This document shows, piece by piece, positions 1-11,479 of a stretch of 64,000 nucleotides of DNA. Origin of the DNA: Heterodera schachtii (Eukaryota; Nematoda; Chromadorea; Rhabditida; Heteroderidae); contig SIJG01000021.1 in the NCBI GenBank assembly GCA_023374025.1, positions 1,571,523 through 1,635,522 on the forward strand. Reading direction: 5' to 3'. The notes below the pieces were generated by a model. That model had not been told where the DNA came from. It made no database searches and saw only the letters and a list, made by a program, of their open reading frames with translations. Both the position numbers and the translations under genes were made by a program. The first letter of the stretch is position 1, and each line of letters opens with the position of its first letter.

Positions 1-49
1 GAGTGAAAATTAAACATTCCCTTAATTGACCCACTTATGAACAATTAAG

Positions 50-214
50 GAACTGATGGACCCGAGCAATGGATTTTACAATCAAAAAGAGGGCAAAGTG
101 AAATTGGCCATTGATTTCACTGTGAAAGATGAAAATCCTATGATTGGTGATTATTTTAAATATGCTGATTCTTTGTTTTGCTGGTCATCAGGCTTTCTGC
201 AATTTGGAAATTGA
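50..214 (+). CDS. BTB-MATH family gene, terminal exon only (locus A)
   Basis: This is the last exon of a BTB-BACK-MATH gene whose body lies left of the window. Bases 1-49 look like the end of its final intron, closing in AATTAAG. The exon opens ELMDPSNGFYNQKEGKVKLA, which is the last strand region of the MATH domain. The same motif (ELMD-x-S-x-G-x-Y-x-K-x-x-D-K-V-x-L-A-I-D) starts the terminal exon of every other copy in this window. After the shared motif it runs on for about 24 codons of unrelated sequence before a TGA at 212, so its C-terminal tail is longer than in its relatives. The product would be a substrate adaptor for Cullin-3 ubiquitin ligases if the upstream part is intact, which cannot be seen. 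Confidence 0.75.
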   Translation, partial: ELMDPSNGFYNQKEGKVKLAIDFTVKDENPMIGDYFKYADSLFCWSSGFLQFGN

Positions 215-417
215 TAAACTAAATTTGGGATTTATTCAGTGAGAAAAAATTCAAATAAACAGAATAATAGAGAAATCTTTTCTCTATTTAATGATACCAA
301 TGGTGGTAAGGTATGATGGCTTAGGCCTGGTTGAAGTTTTCCAGACGCGTGTCAAGGAAAACAAAATTTTTTTTTCGATAAATTCGATTTTCACAAAAAC
401 GAATGGTGTAAAACAGA

Positions 418-490
418 TTGTCCACTGTCCGATTGTCCACCTCTGTCCGATTGTCCAAACTGTCCGATTGTCCACTGTCCGATTGTCCGG
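418..490. repeat. Minisatellite of CTGTCCGATTGTCCA units
   Basis: Four to five head-to-tail copies of a 15-17 base unit built on CTGTCCGATTGTCC. Short open frames cross it in several phases, which is expected of a tandem repeat and is no sign of a gene. Confidence 0.8.
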
Positions 491-894
491 GAGCCTCGAA
501 GAAGACACAAAACTCCGCGTGTTGTCAGCGAATATGGCCAATGTCCCGCTTATTTTTGGGAAATGGTTTTTCTATTTTTTTTAAATTTAAATTTTGTCAC
601 CTATTTTAAGGTTCCACAGACCGAGAAAAAATAGTTTATTTAATTTTAAAAATTTTTAAAATAAATTTTCTTTATGTTAATAAATATTTAGAAAATTATG
701 TGTACTTTTCAAATGGTATTGTAAAAGATTATTATTTTTTGCAAAATTTTAAAATTCAAAGGCGGGCAAATTATGGGTCATTAGTAGTGGAACAACAATG
801 GCACAAAAAATGGCGGCGTTTTCATCGCGGCAAAATGGCGGCGGGCGGACGGGTGACCTATGCCAATGCCAATGTCAGTTATCAGATCCAAATG

Positions 895-1020
895 CAATCA
901 TGGGAATTTTCTTTTCTTTTTTGTTCCTTCATTATCATTATCATTAGTAGAGATTATAACCAAAGATAAAAGGATGGGATGAATTTTTTGCCTTTAAAGA
1001 CGTGCCATTTTTTGAATTTG
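895..1020 (+). repeat. Dispersed direct repeat, copy 1
   Basis: The stretch with TCATTATCATTATCATTAG, followed by a segment ending in GTGCCATTTTTTGAATTT, recurs at 2890-3014 in the same orientation. It is diverged by substitutions and short indels. The second copy starts about 40 bases after the stop of the retropepsin-like gene, so the repeat may be old 3'-flanking sequence or a short mobile repeat. I see no terminal repeats. Confidence 0.6.
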
Positions 1021-1596
1021 TTTCATAAATCAGTGCCCACATATATCACAATTTTTATTCTCTTCTTTTACCATTTTATTCAGAAGAGTCCAGGATTTTC
1101 AGAATTTTTTTTTGGGGGGGGGGCTAAGGAAAAATTAAAAATTTCCGAAAAACTTTTATTTCAACAAAAAATGGTCATTAAATGAATTTTTTTTTTTGAT
1201 TGTGGAGCTCTCTTTCTTTAGAGACCCAACATTCAAAAGCCAATTCGGTAGAAGTTTTGTGCTCTTTTGGGAAATTTCCTCCCCGACATTTATTTCCCCG
1301 AATGTCGCGGGGTGGGGTGGGGGGGCACCACCGTATCAATTACCACACTGTATACATTTTCTGTGTATTGTAATACTGCATTTTAGCCCTAAATTACTAA
1401 AAAGCATTCTCAAACATAATGGCTCACTTGCAGTACATTCGAATGAAAGCTAACGACTGTCCGGGCGTCGCTTTTGTTCGATCCGGTGGGTGCTTTTTTA
1501 ATTGCTGAATGAAAAAATGCCTGGGTCAAAATTTAAAATTTGGCATACTGTAAAATGCCGGTTTGGTATGTGTCGGACTGCTGAAACTATTAATGT

Positions 1597-2854
1597 ATGC
1601 ACGCTATTTTATTTTCGCGCTATTTTAACGGCACAGGATGTGACATCTCATTCATTTCGGAGTCATTTGCGCGCAGGGCCAACCTTTTGGGCAACATTGA
1701 CCGTTCCAATTGTCAGACAATATACGTGCCGGTTTTTGGAGGTGCCAAAGTGCTTGGCTGGTGAGTGGTGCCAAAAACAGAATCATTCCTTTTTAGGAAG
1801 GGACGGAAGTCGACCAGGAACGGTCCCAGGATTTCGGTTTGGAGAGGGTAACACCACCCACGAAAATTTTTTTTGAAAAATTTCAATGATTTTTTTAAAG
1901 TTTTATGATGAACTACTAAGTTTTTTCAAAATTTCCCAAAATTCGCTACCAAATCGTGTTCAAAATTAACTTCTTTTTTTCAAGCTTTGATAGCCTAAAC
2001 AGCTTTAAGTAAGCGATAGAAAGGATTATAAAAATAAAAATAAAATTTTTCGAGCTTAAAAAATTGGGCAATTAATTCTCTTATTTTTACACTTAATTTC
2101 TTTGCACGTTTTGCAGGGTCAACGATGTTGAAATTCGAATTGATGAGCTCAATTTGAAATTTAAGTGCCGTTTGGGGGTGATGGAGGACAAGCATTTGCC
2201 GATGTGAGTTTTGGCGTATTGTTTTTTTAATTTTGTAAAAATTCAATTAATTAAAAAATGCACTTTATTTAAACATTTTTCTATTTTTAGGTATTGCCAG
2301 GAGAAATTCGACATTCTGTAAGTTCAAACAGCAATTAATTTTTATTTTCCAAGCAATTATAAGAAATTGGACAAATTAATTAATTCAAGCCCCCAAAAAT
2401 TTTTCGTATAATTGGTAAAAAAATATCTTTCTTTTACAAAAAAAAATTGATGATTTTTTCATGAATTTTTGGCTCAAAAGTTCAAGAAATTTAAGGTTAA
2501 TTAGAGATTGTTTTTTGCAAATTTTATGAAAATTAATATTTTTAAAATACACATTTTTTTTCTTAAAATTTTTCCTTCGGTGAAGGGAGGGAGTGATTTT
2601 CATAGTGCTATTCCTTGGATTATATTATGTGTTTCTGGCGCCAAAATGGCAGCGCCGAAACGGCACTGATTTACCCAATTTTTCAGCAAATTTTCTATAA
2701 AAAAAATATATTAAAATTTGTCCAAATTTTTAAACACAGCCTTGGAACCGATTTGCAGTATGCCCATAAATTGAAAGTCGACTATGGCAAACGAGGAATC
2801 ACCTGCAAGGGCAAAATTGCCAAATTTTTGACCGAAGAGGAAATTCGGGGCTAA
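1597..2854 (+). pseudogene. Spliced retropepsin-like aspartic protease domain with lost catalytic Asp
   Basis: Four exons join with matching phases: about 1597-1760 (donor GTGAGT), 2117-2203, 2291-2317 and 2740-2854 (TAA). The joined product carries hallmarks of a retroviral-type (DDI1-like) aspartic protease. These are a DTG-like active-site loop read here as GTGCDISFIS, a flap-like IYVPVFGGAKVLGW segment, and the C-terminal DILLGTD...LKVDY motif that only appears after splicing. The catalytic Asp of D-T/S-G is Gly (GGC for GAC), so the enzyme is probably inactive. Three introns argue against a recent LTR retrotransposon and for a host or domesticated gene. The 5' end is unclear: there is no AG acceptor just before the first exon, and the exon could start at the ATG at 1597 or at a TTTTCG boundary near 1618. 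It ends EEEIRG. No upstream exon was identified. Confidence 0.5.
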
Positions 2855-2889
2855 CGTTCTCATCGCGGGCGGATGGCCCGTGCCATATG

Positions 2890-3014
2890 TGCAATGATGG
2901 GAATTTTTGTTATTGTGTTCATTATCATTATCATTAGTAGTGATTATTAACCAAATGATAAAGGGATGAGATTAATTTTTGAGTTCAAAAGACGTGTCAT
3001 TTTTTGAATTTTAA
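2890..3014 (+). repeat. Dispersed direct repeat, copy 2
   Basis: Partner of 895-1020. It lies between the stop of the retropepsin-like gene and a LINE tail remnant. Confidence 0.6.
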
Positions 3015-3028
3015 AAGAAATTTGAGGC

Positions 3029-3180
3029 TTGGCGAAAGCTGTTCTAAACTGTGGAATCAATTAGATAAAGAACTTGCAAAAATAAATTCATTAAATCAAT
3101 TTAAAACAAAAATCAAAACTTCTTTAAAGTAATTAAAAGCCGAAGGATTGAAAAAAATATATATTTTAATAAATACATAT
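3029..3180 (+). mobile_element. 5'-truncated LINE tail remnant
   Basis: The last ~35 codons of the CR1/Jockey-like LINE at 51.4-54.1 kb are found here in the same frame. LWNQLDKELAKINSLNQFK here matches LLNQLDKELIKINSLNQFK there, followed by a stop and AT-rich 3' sequence with an ATTTTAATAAATA tail. It is a dead-on-arrival 5'-truncated copy, diverged from the long one, so the family has been active more than once. Confidence 0.75.
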
Positions 3181-4985
3181 GCGATTCGATAATTGTGATA
3201 AATTTGAGCCGCTTTGATTAAAAAATAGTTTTTTTTTTCAAAAATACTGATTTATTCAAATCCTAATAAAAAATTGATTTAAAAATTTATTTTTTCGAAA
3301 TATCTTTTGTCATTTTTTTTGACTTTCACCATATATGTTTTTTCCACGCATAATAATACCAAAAAATAAAGTCAAAAGGAAAAATTACGGAAGAGTTCAA
3401 TGCATAAATGAAACTTCTGTTGTCCCAATTAGATAATAATTTTATGATTGATGGCGAGGGCAAATAATTCACGGCAAAAAGATGACCAAAAAAATGAAAT
3501 AAATTTGAGGATTTGCTTACTTCCGATTTTACTTTAATGCTAGCCAAAAAAATTATTTAAATTGGAGAATTAAGATATAAAAAATGAACATTCCATTATT
3601 GCTAAAGATTTATACGATGGTGAGGGGCAAAAAAATAAAAATAAAATTTAACTTTTAAAACATTATTTCAAAATAAATGAAATTTATATCAAATTCAAAA
3701 TTATGTCCCCCTTTTTCTTGCCATGTTTTTTATTGACACTTTTTTGGTTGCAACGCCAATTATGCCAATGATGAATTGTTTGTCCCATTTCCTGATCAAA
3801 TAATTAATTATTGTCCATTGTCACTCCGCACGTTGAGTTTTTTTGTTCTGATTTTTCTTTTTAAATTAAATGTAAATCACTTTAAGTGCATTTTTAATAC
3901 CAGATTCAACCCAAAATCAAAGAGAACGGCTTGGGCATTTCCTCTGAAAATGACAGAATGTGGGATTTTCCAACTTTCTCTCATTTTTTTCCATAAATGG
4001 TCCATCAAATTTCACATTGTTTTAAGGCGAGATTGCGGCGACATAAACAAATGAACAAAGGCAATTTTCAAGAAATTTTTTTCCAATTTTTTTGCCACTA
4101 AAATGCCCACACATTCATAAAATTTTGCTGTTTTCAGTGTCTTGTCCAAAACCTTTGTTGATATTGTATTTTTATTTTGAATCTCCACCGTTAATTTTTA
4201 ATTTTTTTAACAAAAATTTTTATAAGACCCTATTAAAATGACCTAAATGATGAAAAGAAATTCCCAGTTGCTCGTTTCTTGTCAAAAATATAGCCATTAA
4301 AGAAAGCGCTCAATTTTGGCCTCTTCAGGTCTCAGAATTAATTGCATGCGATATGGCCAAATTTTGGAATAAAATAGCCTGTCATATCAATAAAAATTAT
4401 TATAGTTTAAAACTTAATGAAATTATCAAAATAATTTAAGTTTTTTATCAAAACTTGACACAATAAAAGATTTTTTTTATTTTATCGCTTATAATTTTAA
4501 AAAAACAAAACTCATTAACATTTTTTATGTACACCTAATCTCTTTCATTTTTATTGGGAAAAAAGATGGATTAATTCAATCAAATTCATTTCACTGGTTT
4601 TCCCTATGTTTTAGGTCATCGTTTTGCCGGAGTTTATATGTGCCGCCTCCTCTAGAAGAATTTTTATTTTGGCATTTTCCAAAACTTTTTTTACTTATGT
4701 ACTTTTTGTATAAAATTCCCATTTAAAATTCATAAAGCAGAAATTAAAAAAGCAAAATTTTTTATTGCACATTTAAAAATTGAGATAAATTATTAAACAA
4801 AATGTATAGAAATTTCAATTTTTTTAACAAATTTACAATAATTTTGCAATGCAGTTTTTAAAATTAAAAAGATGGAGAATGATTTTCATATTTACATATA
4901 TATATTTTTGTGTTCTCGCATGAGAAATATAAATTAATAATATTTAATTACCTAATTAATAATTTAGTAAAACTTTCAATTTCTC
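3181..4985. other. AT-rich intergenic stretch, no gene recognised
   Basis: No open frame with family-like motifs, no convincing splice-linked exons and no terminal inverted repeats were found. It holds long A and T runs only. The 3' part presumably contains the promoter of the BTB gene at 4986. Confidence 0.5.
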
Positions 4986-7144
4986 ATGTCCAAGTCGGCT
5001 GCTAAATGGACTAAGCTGATGTTGAGCACGGGTGATTATGCTGATGTACACTTTTTGGTGGGGAACGGAAGCGAAAAAGAGGCGAGTTTTAAATTGCCTA
5101 ATTATAATTCTTTTAATTATGGCCCCCGACATTTCGGGGAAGAGATTAGCGAAGGTCGGGGACGGGGATCGGTCCAAAAATGGGTTCTTTTAAATTAAAT
5201 TTTAATTCTTTTAAGCTTTAGCGAGCACATAAACTCATTTTGAAGAACGCATCTGACGTATTTGCAGCAATGTTTCGTTTTGACGCAAAGAAAGAAAGAG
5301 CTGATAATGGTAACAAATGAATATCTAATTTATTTCAATTAGTCTTTGCTAATTATCCTAATTATTTTCAATTAGTCTATGCTAATTTCCCTGTGGTGGA
5401 GATCCCCGACGTTGAAGCATCAGCATTCAAAGTGATGTTGAGCTTCATTTATACAGATGATTTGAGCGAATTGAATGGAGACAATGCAATGGCAGTGCTT
5501 TACGCCGGTGGATTTATTTTGAAAAATTACATAAAAAAATAATAATTAATTTCTAATTAGCCAAGAAATACAATATCCCTGGTCTGATTGGTCCATCTTT
5601 GAAAATTCCAATCTCCGAATTGTGCAATGTTTTCTTTGCTTTCGCCCAGGCTCGCCTTTTCGACTTGGAAGTGAAATTTAAACAAATTTTAACTATAATT
5701 TCTATTTAATAATTTAGAATTATGCCAATAATTGTTTGTCTTTTATTGCTAAAAATGCAGATACTTTGCTCAAATCGGATGAATTTTTACAAATTGATCA
5801 AAAATTGTTGTGCAATATTTTCGGATATGACGAATTGCAAATCCATGAAGAATTTTCAATTTGGAAAGCAGTAAATTTACTACAAATTAAATTAGAATAT
5901 TATTTTAAATTAAATTTTTATTGTTTTTTTTGGCACTCCGTTGGGCTGACGGAAAATGCCGTCAAAATGGCATCGAATGCTCAGCAGAGAATCGTCGTGC
6001 CGTTCTCGGCCCTGCAGTGTTCAGAATTCGCTTTCCACTCATTCCAGATGAGGAATTTTCAAAGAATATTGGTAAAAAAATTAAAAAATTTTGGATAAAA
6101 AACAAAGAAAAATTTTTCGATTCAAAAAAAAACATTTTTTTGTGCAATGCCTGTAACCGGGTAATAAACAGGACCAAATTCTCGAATTCTCCCGGCAGAA
6201 TTTATTGGTACCAAAATTTCAACAAAAATAAATCGTTAAGTTTCAAGAAAATTTATGACGAAAAATGATCAAAAAAAAACTTGTTTTTTGAGCTTCTCAG
6301 ATCATAACTTTTTTAAAAGTTGATAATTTTTGAAAATTTGCATCATAATACATAGAAAACATTTAGGGCTATCGAAAATTATTAAAATTAAATTCATTTT
6401 GGGCGAAGTTATGAATAATTTTCATCCAAAAATTTGAATTTGATGGTTTTTGAATAACGTTCCATCACCAAATTATCCAGCACAAATCCATTTTTTACAG
6501 TTCCGTCCGGCGTGTTAACAGCTGAAGAAGTGATCGGCGTCCAACAACAAAAATTCCAACTGAATTTTAATCGCTTTTTCGACCCGTTGATTCTGCCCAA
6601 ATTTCCTAGCGAGAAACGAATTTGGAAGGAAGGAACACTTTTGATGGACATTGAAAAAGTGCCGGAATTTGCGCGAGAAGTCACTTGGAGTGAACGTAAA
6701 AGTGAAACTGTGCGTATCAAAGGATTTCCATGGAAAATATGGGCAGAAATTGGAAAGAATGATGAAAGCACTGACAATGAGAAATGTTTGAACATTTTCC
6801 TTTTATGTGATGCTCCAAAAGAAGGTGCAAAATTAAATGCTAATTAATTATAGTAATTAATTGCCATTAAGACAAACATTGGAATTGCAAATGTTCGGGA
6901 ACTCTTCGAATTGTCTCACAAAAGAACGGAGTGTTGGACGAATTCGTTGACCATATTTTTGACAATAAGAAAATGTTTCGTTGTGTCGGTTTCATTTTAT
7001 TTGCTGTAAGTGAACAATTAAACTTTCCCTTAATTAACCCAATTATGGAAAATTAAGGAATTGATGGACCCGAGCAAAGGATTGTATGACAAAAAAGAGA
7101 ACAAAGTGACATTGGCCATCGATCTGCTAGTGAAAGAAGCATAA
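4986..7144 (+). CDS. BTB-BACK-MATH protein, nine exons (locus B)
   Basis: Likely substrate adaptor of a Cullin-3 ubiquitin ligase: BTB binds the cullin and dimerises, BACK is the helical linker, MATH binds the substrate. Exons: 4986-5081, 5222-5309, 5376-5507, 5561-5670, 5718-5870, 5933-6071, 6501-6824, 6872-7005, 7058-7144. BTB begins MSKSAAKWTKLMLSTGDYAD and continues through RAHKLILKNASDVFAAMF and KVMLSFIYTDDL. BACK covers exons 4-6. MATH covers exons 7-9 (IKGFPWKIWAEI, then W-x-C...RIVSQKNG). Two splice oddities are shared with its relatives: intron 1 needs a GC donor (GAG|GCGAGT), and intron 5 ends TTTTG|GCACTCC without AG. Exon 2 uses an acceptor six bases downstream of that in its paralogs, because CTT-TAG would otherwise be an in-frame stop. 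This is the only copy here with every exon open. Domain order is the reverse of classical MATH-BTB proteins. Confidence 0.8.
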
Positions 7145-7744
7145 ATGGAGGACAACTCATAAATACCAAATGAATTGGAAAATCTCATCGTTTAGGCCTA
7201 CTCATTTTTTTGCAAAAAATTTCCTTAATTATTATGATTTATAAGGATTTTGCGATTTAAGCCATTTTTGTATTTTCCGGTCACCATAAAGAAGGTTTAT
7301 AATAATTAAGTTGGTGTAAAATATTTTGTATACCCCAATACAAATATACTTTTATTCCCGTCTTTTGAGAAAAAAATTACGGTAAACGGGAATTCAAAAA
7401 AGCGGAACGAGAATCCCGAATGGCAATCCCAATGAAAATCTTTAAAAATTTAATAATAAACATAAAATCAAATTTTTTTCAATTTTAATTTTTTATTTAT
7501 GATTAATAGGCTTGCAACTTTTAGTGAAAAAACTTCTTCTTTTTTTTGCTCAATTGTTTTGAAGAAAGGAGCTTAAAAAAGGTACATAACATGTGATTTC
7601 GTCAGTACGGGGTTTCGTAGTAATAATAATTATTTTTTATAAAAATGATTTTAATATTTCACAAATTAAAAAATCGTTTTAAATACATTAAATAAAAACC
7701 CAAAATAGGTACAAAAAAAATTGGTCTAATTATAGGCAATTAAG

Positions 7745-7843
7745 GAATTGATGGACCCGAGAAATGGATTTTACAACAAAAGCGAGGACAAAGTGAGATT
7801 GGCCATCGATGTCACTGGTAAAGAAGCAGAGGACAAATCATAA
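7745..7843 (+). pseudogene. Orphan BTB-MATH terminal exon
   Basis: A second terminal exon lies about 600 bases after that of locus B, preceded by a normal AATTAAG acceptor. It reads ELMDPRNGFYNKSEDKVRLA and ends EDKS before TAA. No other exon of a gene accompanies it. It could serve as an alternative last exon of locus B, or be a leftover of a deleted copy. Confidence 0.6.
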
Positions 7844-8293
7844 ACAATTTTGTAATTTTCAGCTGATTGAAATTAACCTAATTTTCTTTCATTTTATTTC
7901 AAAAAAATATAAATTTTACTGTAAAATTATATTTGAGAGTTTGTTTTAGAAAACAAGATGATAAATTTTTGCCACGATGTCATTTTGAGCGAGTGCCGGC
8001 ATTTATCCGTAGTTACCACAAAAAAGCCCACATTAAAGACACTGTAACAAAGAATTGTCTTTATCCGCTCTTTCTTTCTAACTAAATTATACATTGTTTA
8101 ATGCTTTTTATAAACCAACAAAATGTCGGACACTATTTTGGCGTTTTGTCACTATTTTCATATTTTTAGAAAATTCCTTAAAAATGCATCAAAAACGAAA
8201 AATACACCCCTAAGACAAAAAATAAACACCCTAAGATCGACCGACCTATAAATTAAAAAAAAACATTTTCGCAACTAAAAGTTGCGAACCTCG

Positions 8294-8350
8294 CCATAAT
8301 TATCTCCGTTCAACCCGCTCAAATTACTCGTGTAAATGAAGCTCAACACC
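8294..8350 (-). pseudogene. BTB exon 3 fragment, antisense
   Basis: Reverse-strand translation gives VLSFIYTSNLSGLNGDN, matching KVMLSFIY-x-x-DLSGLNGDN in BTB exon 3 of the paralogs. Flanking exons are absent. The hAT MITE at 8384 lies 34 bases away. Confidence 0.6.
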
Positions 8351-8383
8351 AATAATTTAATTTTTAATCTCTCGCCTGGGCAG

Positions 8384-8821
8384 CAGGGCTGCACGCAACT
8401 GGGTTTCAATTACGGAAATCCGTAATTACGGCGATTTTCAGTTACGACCATCCGTAATTCGTCATTACGGAGGTCCAAAAAGACCGTAATTTGGCGTAAC
8501 CCGTAATACGTAATCCTTAATTTAAAATTTTTTGATTTTAAAAATTTTTATTTAAAAAATCCAATCTAAAAATTGGTTAATAGTAATTTATGATAATTTT
8601 TTTGAGGCGAAAAATCCCAAAATATTTGCCGATATCAGGAGAAAAATATAAAAATAAAATTATTTTATAAAAAATAATCTATCAAGAAATCTTCTCGAAA
8701 AATAATCCAAAAGTCCCAGTTACGGATCAAAATTACGGAAAAATCACAAAAATGCGTAACCCGTAATCCATAACTCCAAAAATCCCGTAAGTTCCGTAAT
8801 CCGTAATTGCGTGCGGCCTTG
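8384..8821. mobile_element. hAT-like MITE, 438 bp
   Basis: The ends are CAGGGCTGCACGCAA and TTGCGTGCGGCCTTG (imperfect terminal inverted repeats). They are flanked by CTGGGCAG at 8376-8383 and ATGGGCAG at 8822-8829, an 8-bp target duplication with one change that fits the hAT nTnnnnAn preference. The subterminal parts are packed with CGTAATTACGG-type palindromic words. No transposase is encoded. Confidence 0.75.
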
Positions 8822-9068
8822 ATGGGCAGAGACGCAGACAGTCAGTCAATTAACAATCGCTAGAGAAGCGAGTGACCAGAGACTAACCATCATTCTGCGT
8901 CTATGCCCGGCGAGAGAGCGCTTGACATGAAGAGAACACATGACCCGCCAGACACAAAAAGTTGCAACTCTCTGCCCTCTGCTATTACATAATGAACCTG
9001 ACTGACGAGACATTTGAACATTTTGTCTCTGTCACCATAACAACAATTTTTATCTCATTTGAATATTT

Positions 9069-9450
9069 GGTACTTGTTAATTATCCCTACTCAGATTTTC
9101 AAAAAAGTTTATGTCTTTGGCTATAACTTTTTTCTTTGGCACCTAAATCCTCCAACATTGTTGGTATCATTCGAAGGCTTAACATGTTAAAAGCTATTTC
9201 TAAGCTATCACTTCGCGATCAAATAATTACCAAAAAAGTTATACATGAAAAACTTCAAAAAAGTCAAAATCATTCGAAATTTTGAAGTTTTTTCTTAATA
9301 AAATTTTTTCGAGGCTAGGAATTTTGAGCTTTTGTAAAACTAATAGAGCATCTTAAGAGCTTCCGAATGACACCAACAATGTTGGATTTAGAAGCCAAAG
9401 AAAAAAGTTATAACCAAAAACATAAAAAATCTGAGTAGGGATAATTAACC
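9069..9450. mobile_element. Foldback element F1
   Basis: Long inverted arms start with TTAATTATCCCTACTCAG and run through ATAACTTTTTT to a CAACATTGTTGGTATCATTC core, mirrored at the right end. GAATATTT flanks both sides (9061-9068 and 9451-9458), a likely 8-bp target duplication. It encodes nothing. The core is shared with three other foldbacks whose outer ends differ. Confidence 0.65.
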
Positions 9451-9499
9451 GAATATTTAAATTTAAAAAATACAAATTTGGCTATTATCCTTCATTAGC

Positions 9500-9595
9500 A
9501 AGTCCAAATCAGCAACTGATTGGATTAAGCTGATGCTGAGCATAGGAGAGTATGCGGATGTGCACTTTTTGGTTGGGGACGGAGACGAAAAAGAG
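9500..9595 (+). pseudogene. Orphan BTB exon 1 with lost start codon
   Basis: The reading KSKSATDWIKLMLSIGEYAD, then VHFLVGDGDEKE, is BTB exon 1. The start ATG is AAG and the family GC donor GCGAGT is GCAAAT. No following exons are found. It is a dead fragment. Confidence 0.75.
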
Positions 9596-9989
9596 GCAAA
9601 TTCACTCTATATGAGAAAAATCGGGTTTGAATCAAGATTTCTTGAATAATTCTTCAGGATTTACTCGGATCGGCTTCGAACAAAAGAGTACAGCTATTTT
9701 TTAAGGATTTCCTATCGAATGGCGAAGAGTATTTTCTTAAAGGTCGAAACAAAAAAAAGTTTCTTCAGAAAATTTTTGAAAATTTTTGGCTAAATTTTCG
9801 ACCATGTGCCGAAAAAGGGTCTGTAGCGTGTTGGGTATTAGGACTACCGTTTTGGGCTTGGAGAAAGGGCACACCTTCAGACTCTGGCTGATTCCAATGA
9901 GCTATCAAGCATTTTTATAGCTTAAGTTTAAATTGAGTTATGAATTCCAGACGAATTCGAAATATCCGACTTTTTTTAGCCCTGTTTTT

Positions 9990-11150
9990 CAGAATCCGGC
10001 TTTTTTTTGCGAAATCGGTAAAAATAGCACATTCGGGATGCTTGACTATATGTATAAAGACCACCTACGTGCAAATTGGCATCGTTTATTATGCCAAACT
10101 CAAGATTGGTATTTGGCATTTTTGAAAAAGCTTGGAATCTAAGCTTATTAAATTTTTTGCGAAATCGGTAAAAATAGCTCATTCAGGATGCTTGGCTATA
10201 TGTATAAAGACCACCTACGTGCAAGTTGGCATCGTTTATTATGCCAAACTCAAGATTGGTATTTGGCATTTTTGAAAATTCTTTGAATCTAAGCTAAATC
10301 ATTTTTTTTTGTAATATCGATAAAAAATATCACATCAGGAATGCTTGGATATATGTATAAAGACCACCTACGTTTGAATTGGCATCGAATATAATGCCGA
10401 ACTCAAGATTGGTACTTGGAATTTTTGCATTAAAGCCAGTCAACTTATTATACAACTTTCTGTGCAATTTTCTATACAACTTTCATCCAATTTTTCAACT
10501 TTTATACAACTTTCAGTCTTTGTTTCATACAACTTTCAGCACAACTTTTTAAAATTTTTGAAAAATTATGGGTGGGAGGGGGGAGAGGGAAGAGGAGGAA
10601 GGGGGGGGAGGGCGCGTGGGCCTTTGTGAAATCGGTAAAAAGATTACACTAGGAATTGTTTATTATATGTACAGAGATCATCTACGTTTGAATTAGCTTG
10701 GTTTAGAATCCAGGACTCAAGATTGGTTTGAAAAGCCTGAAGCTAAGCTAATTTAATTTTTTTTTGAAATTTCGGAAAATAATCACATTACGAATTCTTG
10801 ATTATGCCTGTAAAGATCACCTACGTGCAAGTTGGCATCGTAAATTATGCCGAACTCATGCTTTATAATGCCGAACTCAAGATTGGTATTTGGCATTTTT
10901 GAAAAAGCTTGGAATCTGAGCGATTTTTTGGAAAAAATTGAAAACTAACACTCTAGGAATTCTTTAATATATCTTTAAAGACAGCTTACGTTCGAATTGG
11001 CATCGTTTATTATGCCGAACTCAAGATTGGTACTTGGCATTTTTGCATTAAAACCAGCCAACTTCTTATACAACTTTCGGACAACTTTCATTATACTTTA
11101 CAACATTTTATACAACTTTTCGTCATTTTTACATACAATAAATTTAAGGT
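9990..11150 (+). repeat. Composite satellite array, left of the Helitron
   Basis: About six diverged units of roughly 145 bases. Each contains TATGTATAAAGACCACCTACG, then GGCATCGTTTATTATGCC (a short palindrome with GGCAT/ATGCC arms), then CTCAAGATTGGTATTTGGCA. Runs of a TACAACTTTC decamer (10,440-10,550 and 11,070-11,130) and a G-rich tract (10,565-10,620) are interleaved. The same array stands in reverse orientation at 16.2-18.6 and 24.3-24.8 kb. Confidence 0.75.
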
Positions 11151-11479
11151 TTTTGATCTTGCTAAAGGTAGAAGATCCCCGTACGAGGCCACGAAGCGCA
11201 TGACAGAGTACTTAAGGTACAAAAAAGGGAGGGGGCCATTTTTTCTGACTCGAAGAGGTCCCTGCGTGCTTGCATTTTTCCATTGGCGTCCCTTTTCATC
11301 GCGTTCTCTTCTTTGCAAAGAGGGCATGAGAAAAGTATAAAGGCACGTTCCTTTGTTGATTTTGTCAGTTCGCTGTGGCGAAACAAAAATGTGCACTTTC
11401 GTATTTACTAGTGTGTCTTCCACTGGACAGAATGTTTTGGCTATTTTTCTATTAAATTATTATTTAAGAAATTTGTTTT

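Noticed and set aside
8280..8830. CGTAATTACGG palindromes as an operator array
   Set aside because: They lie within the subterminal regions of a hAT MITE and mirror its inverted ends.
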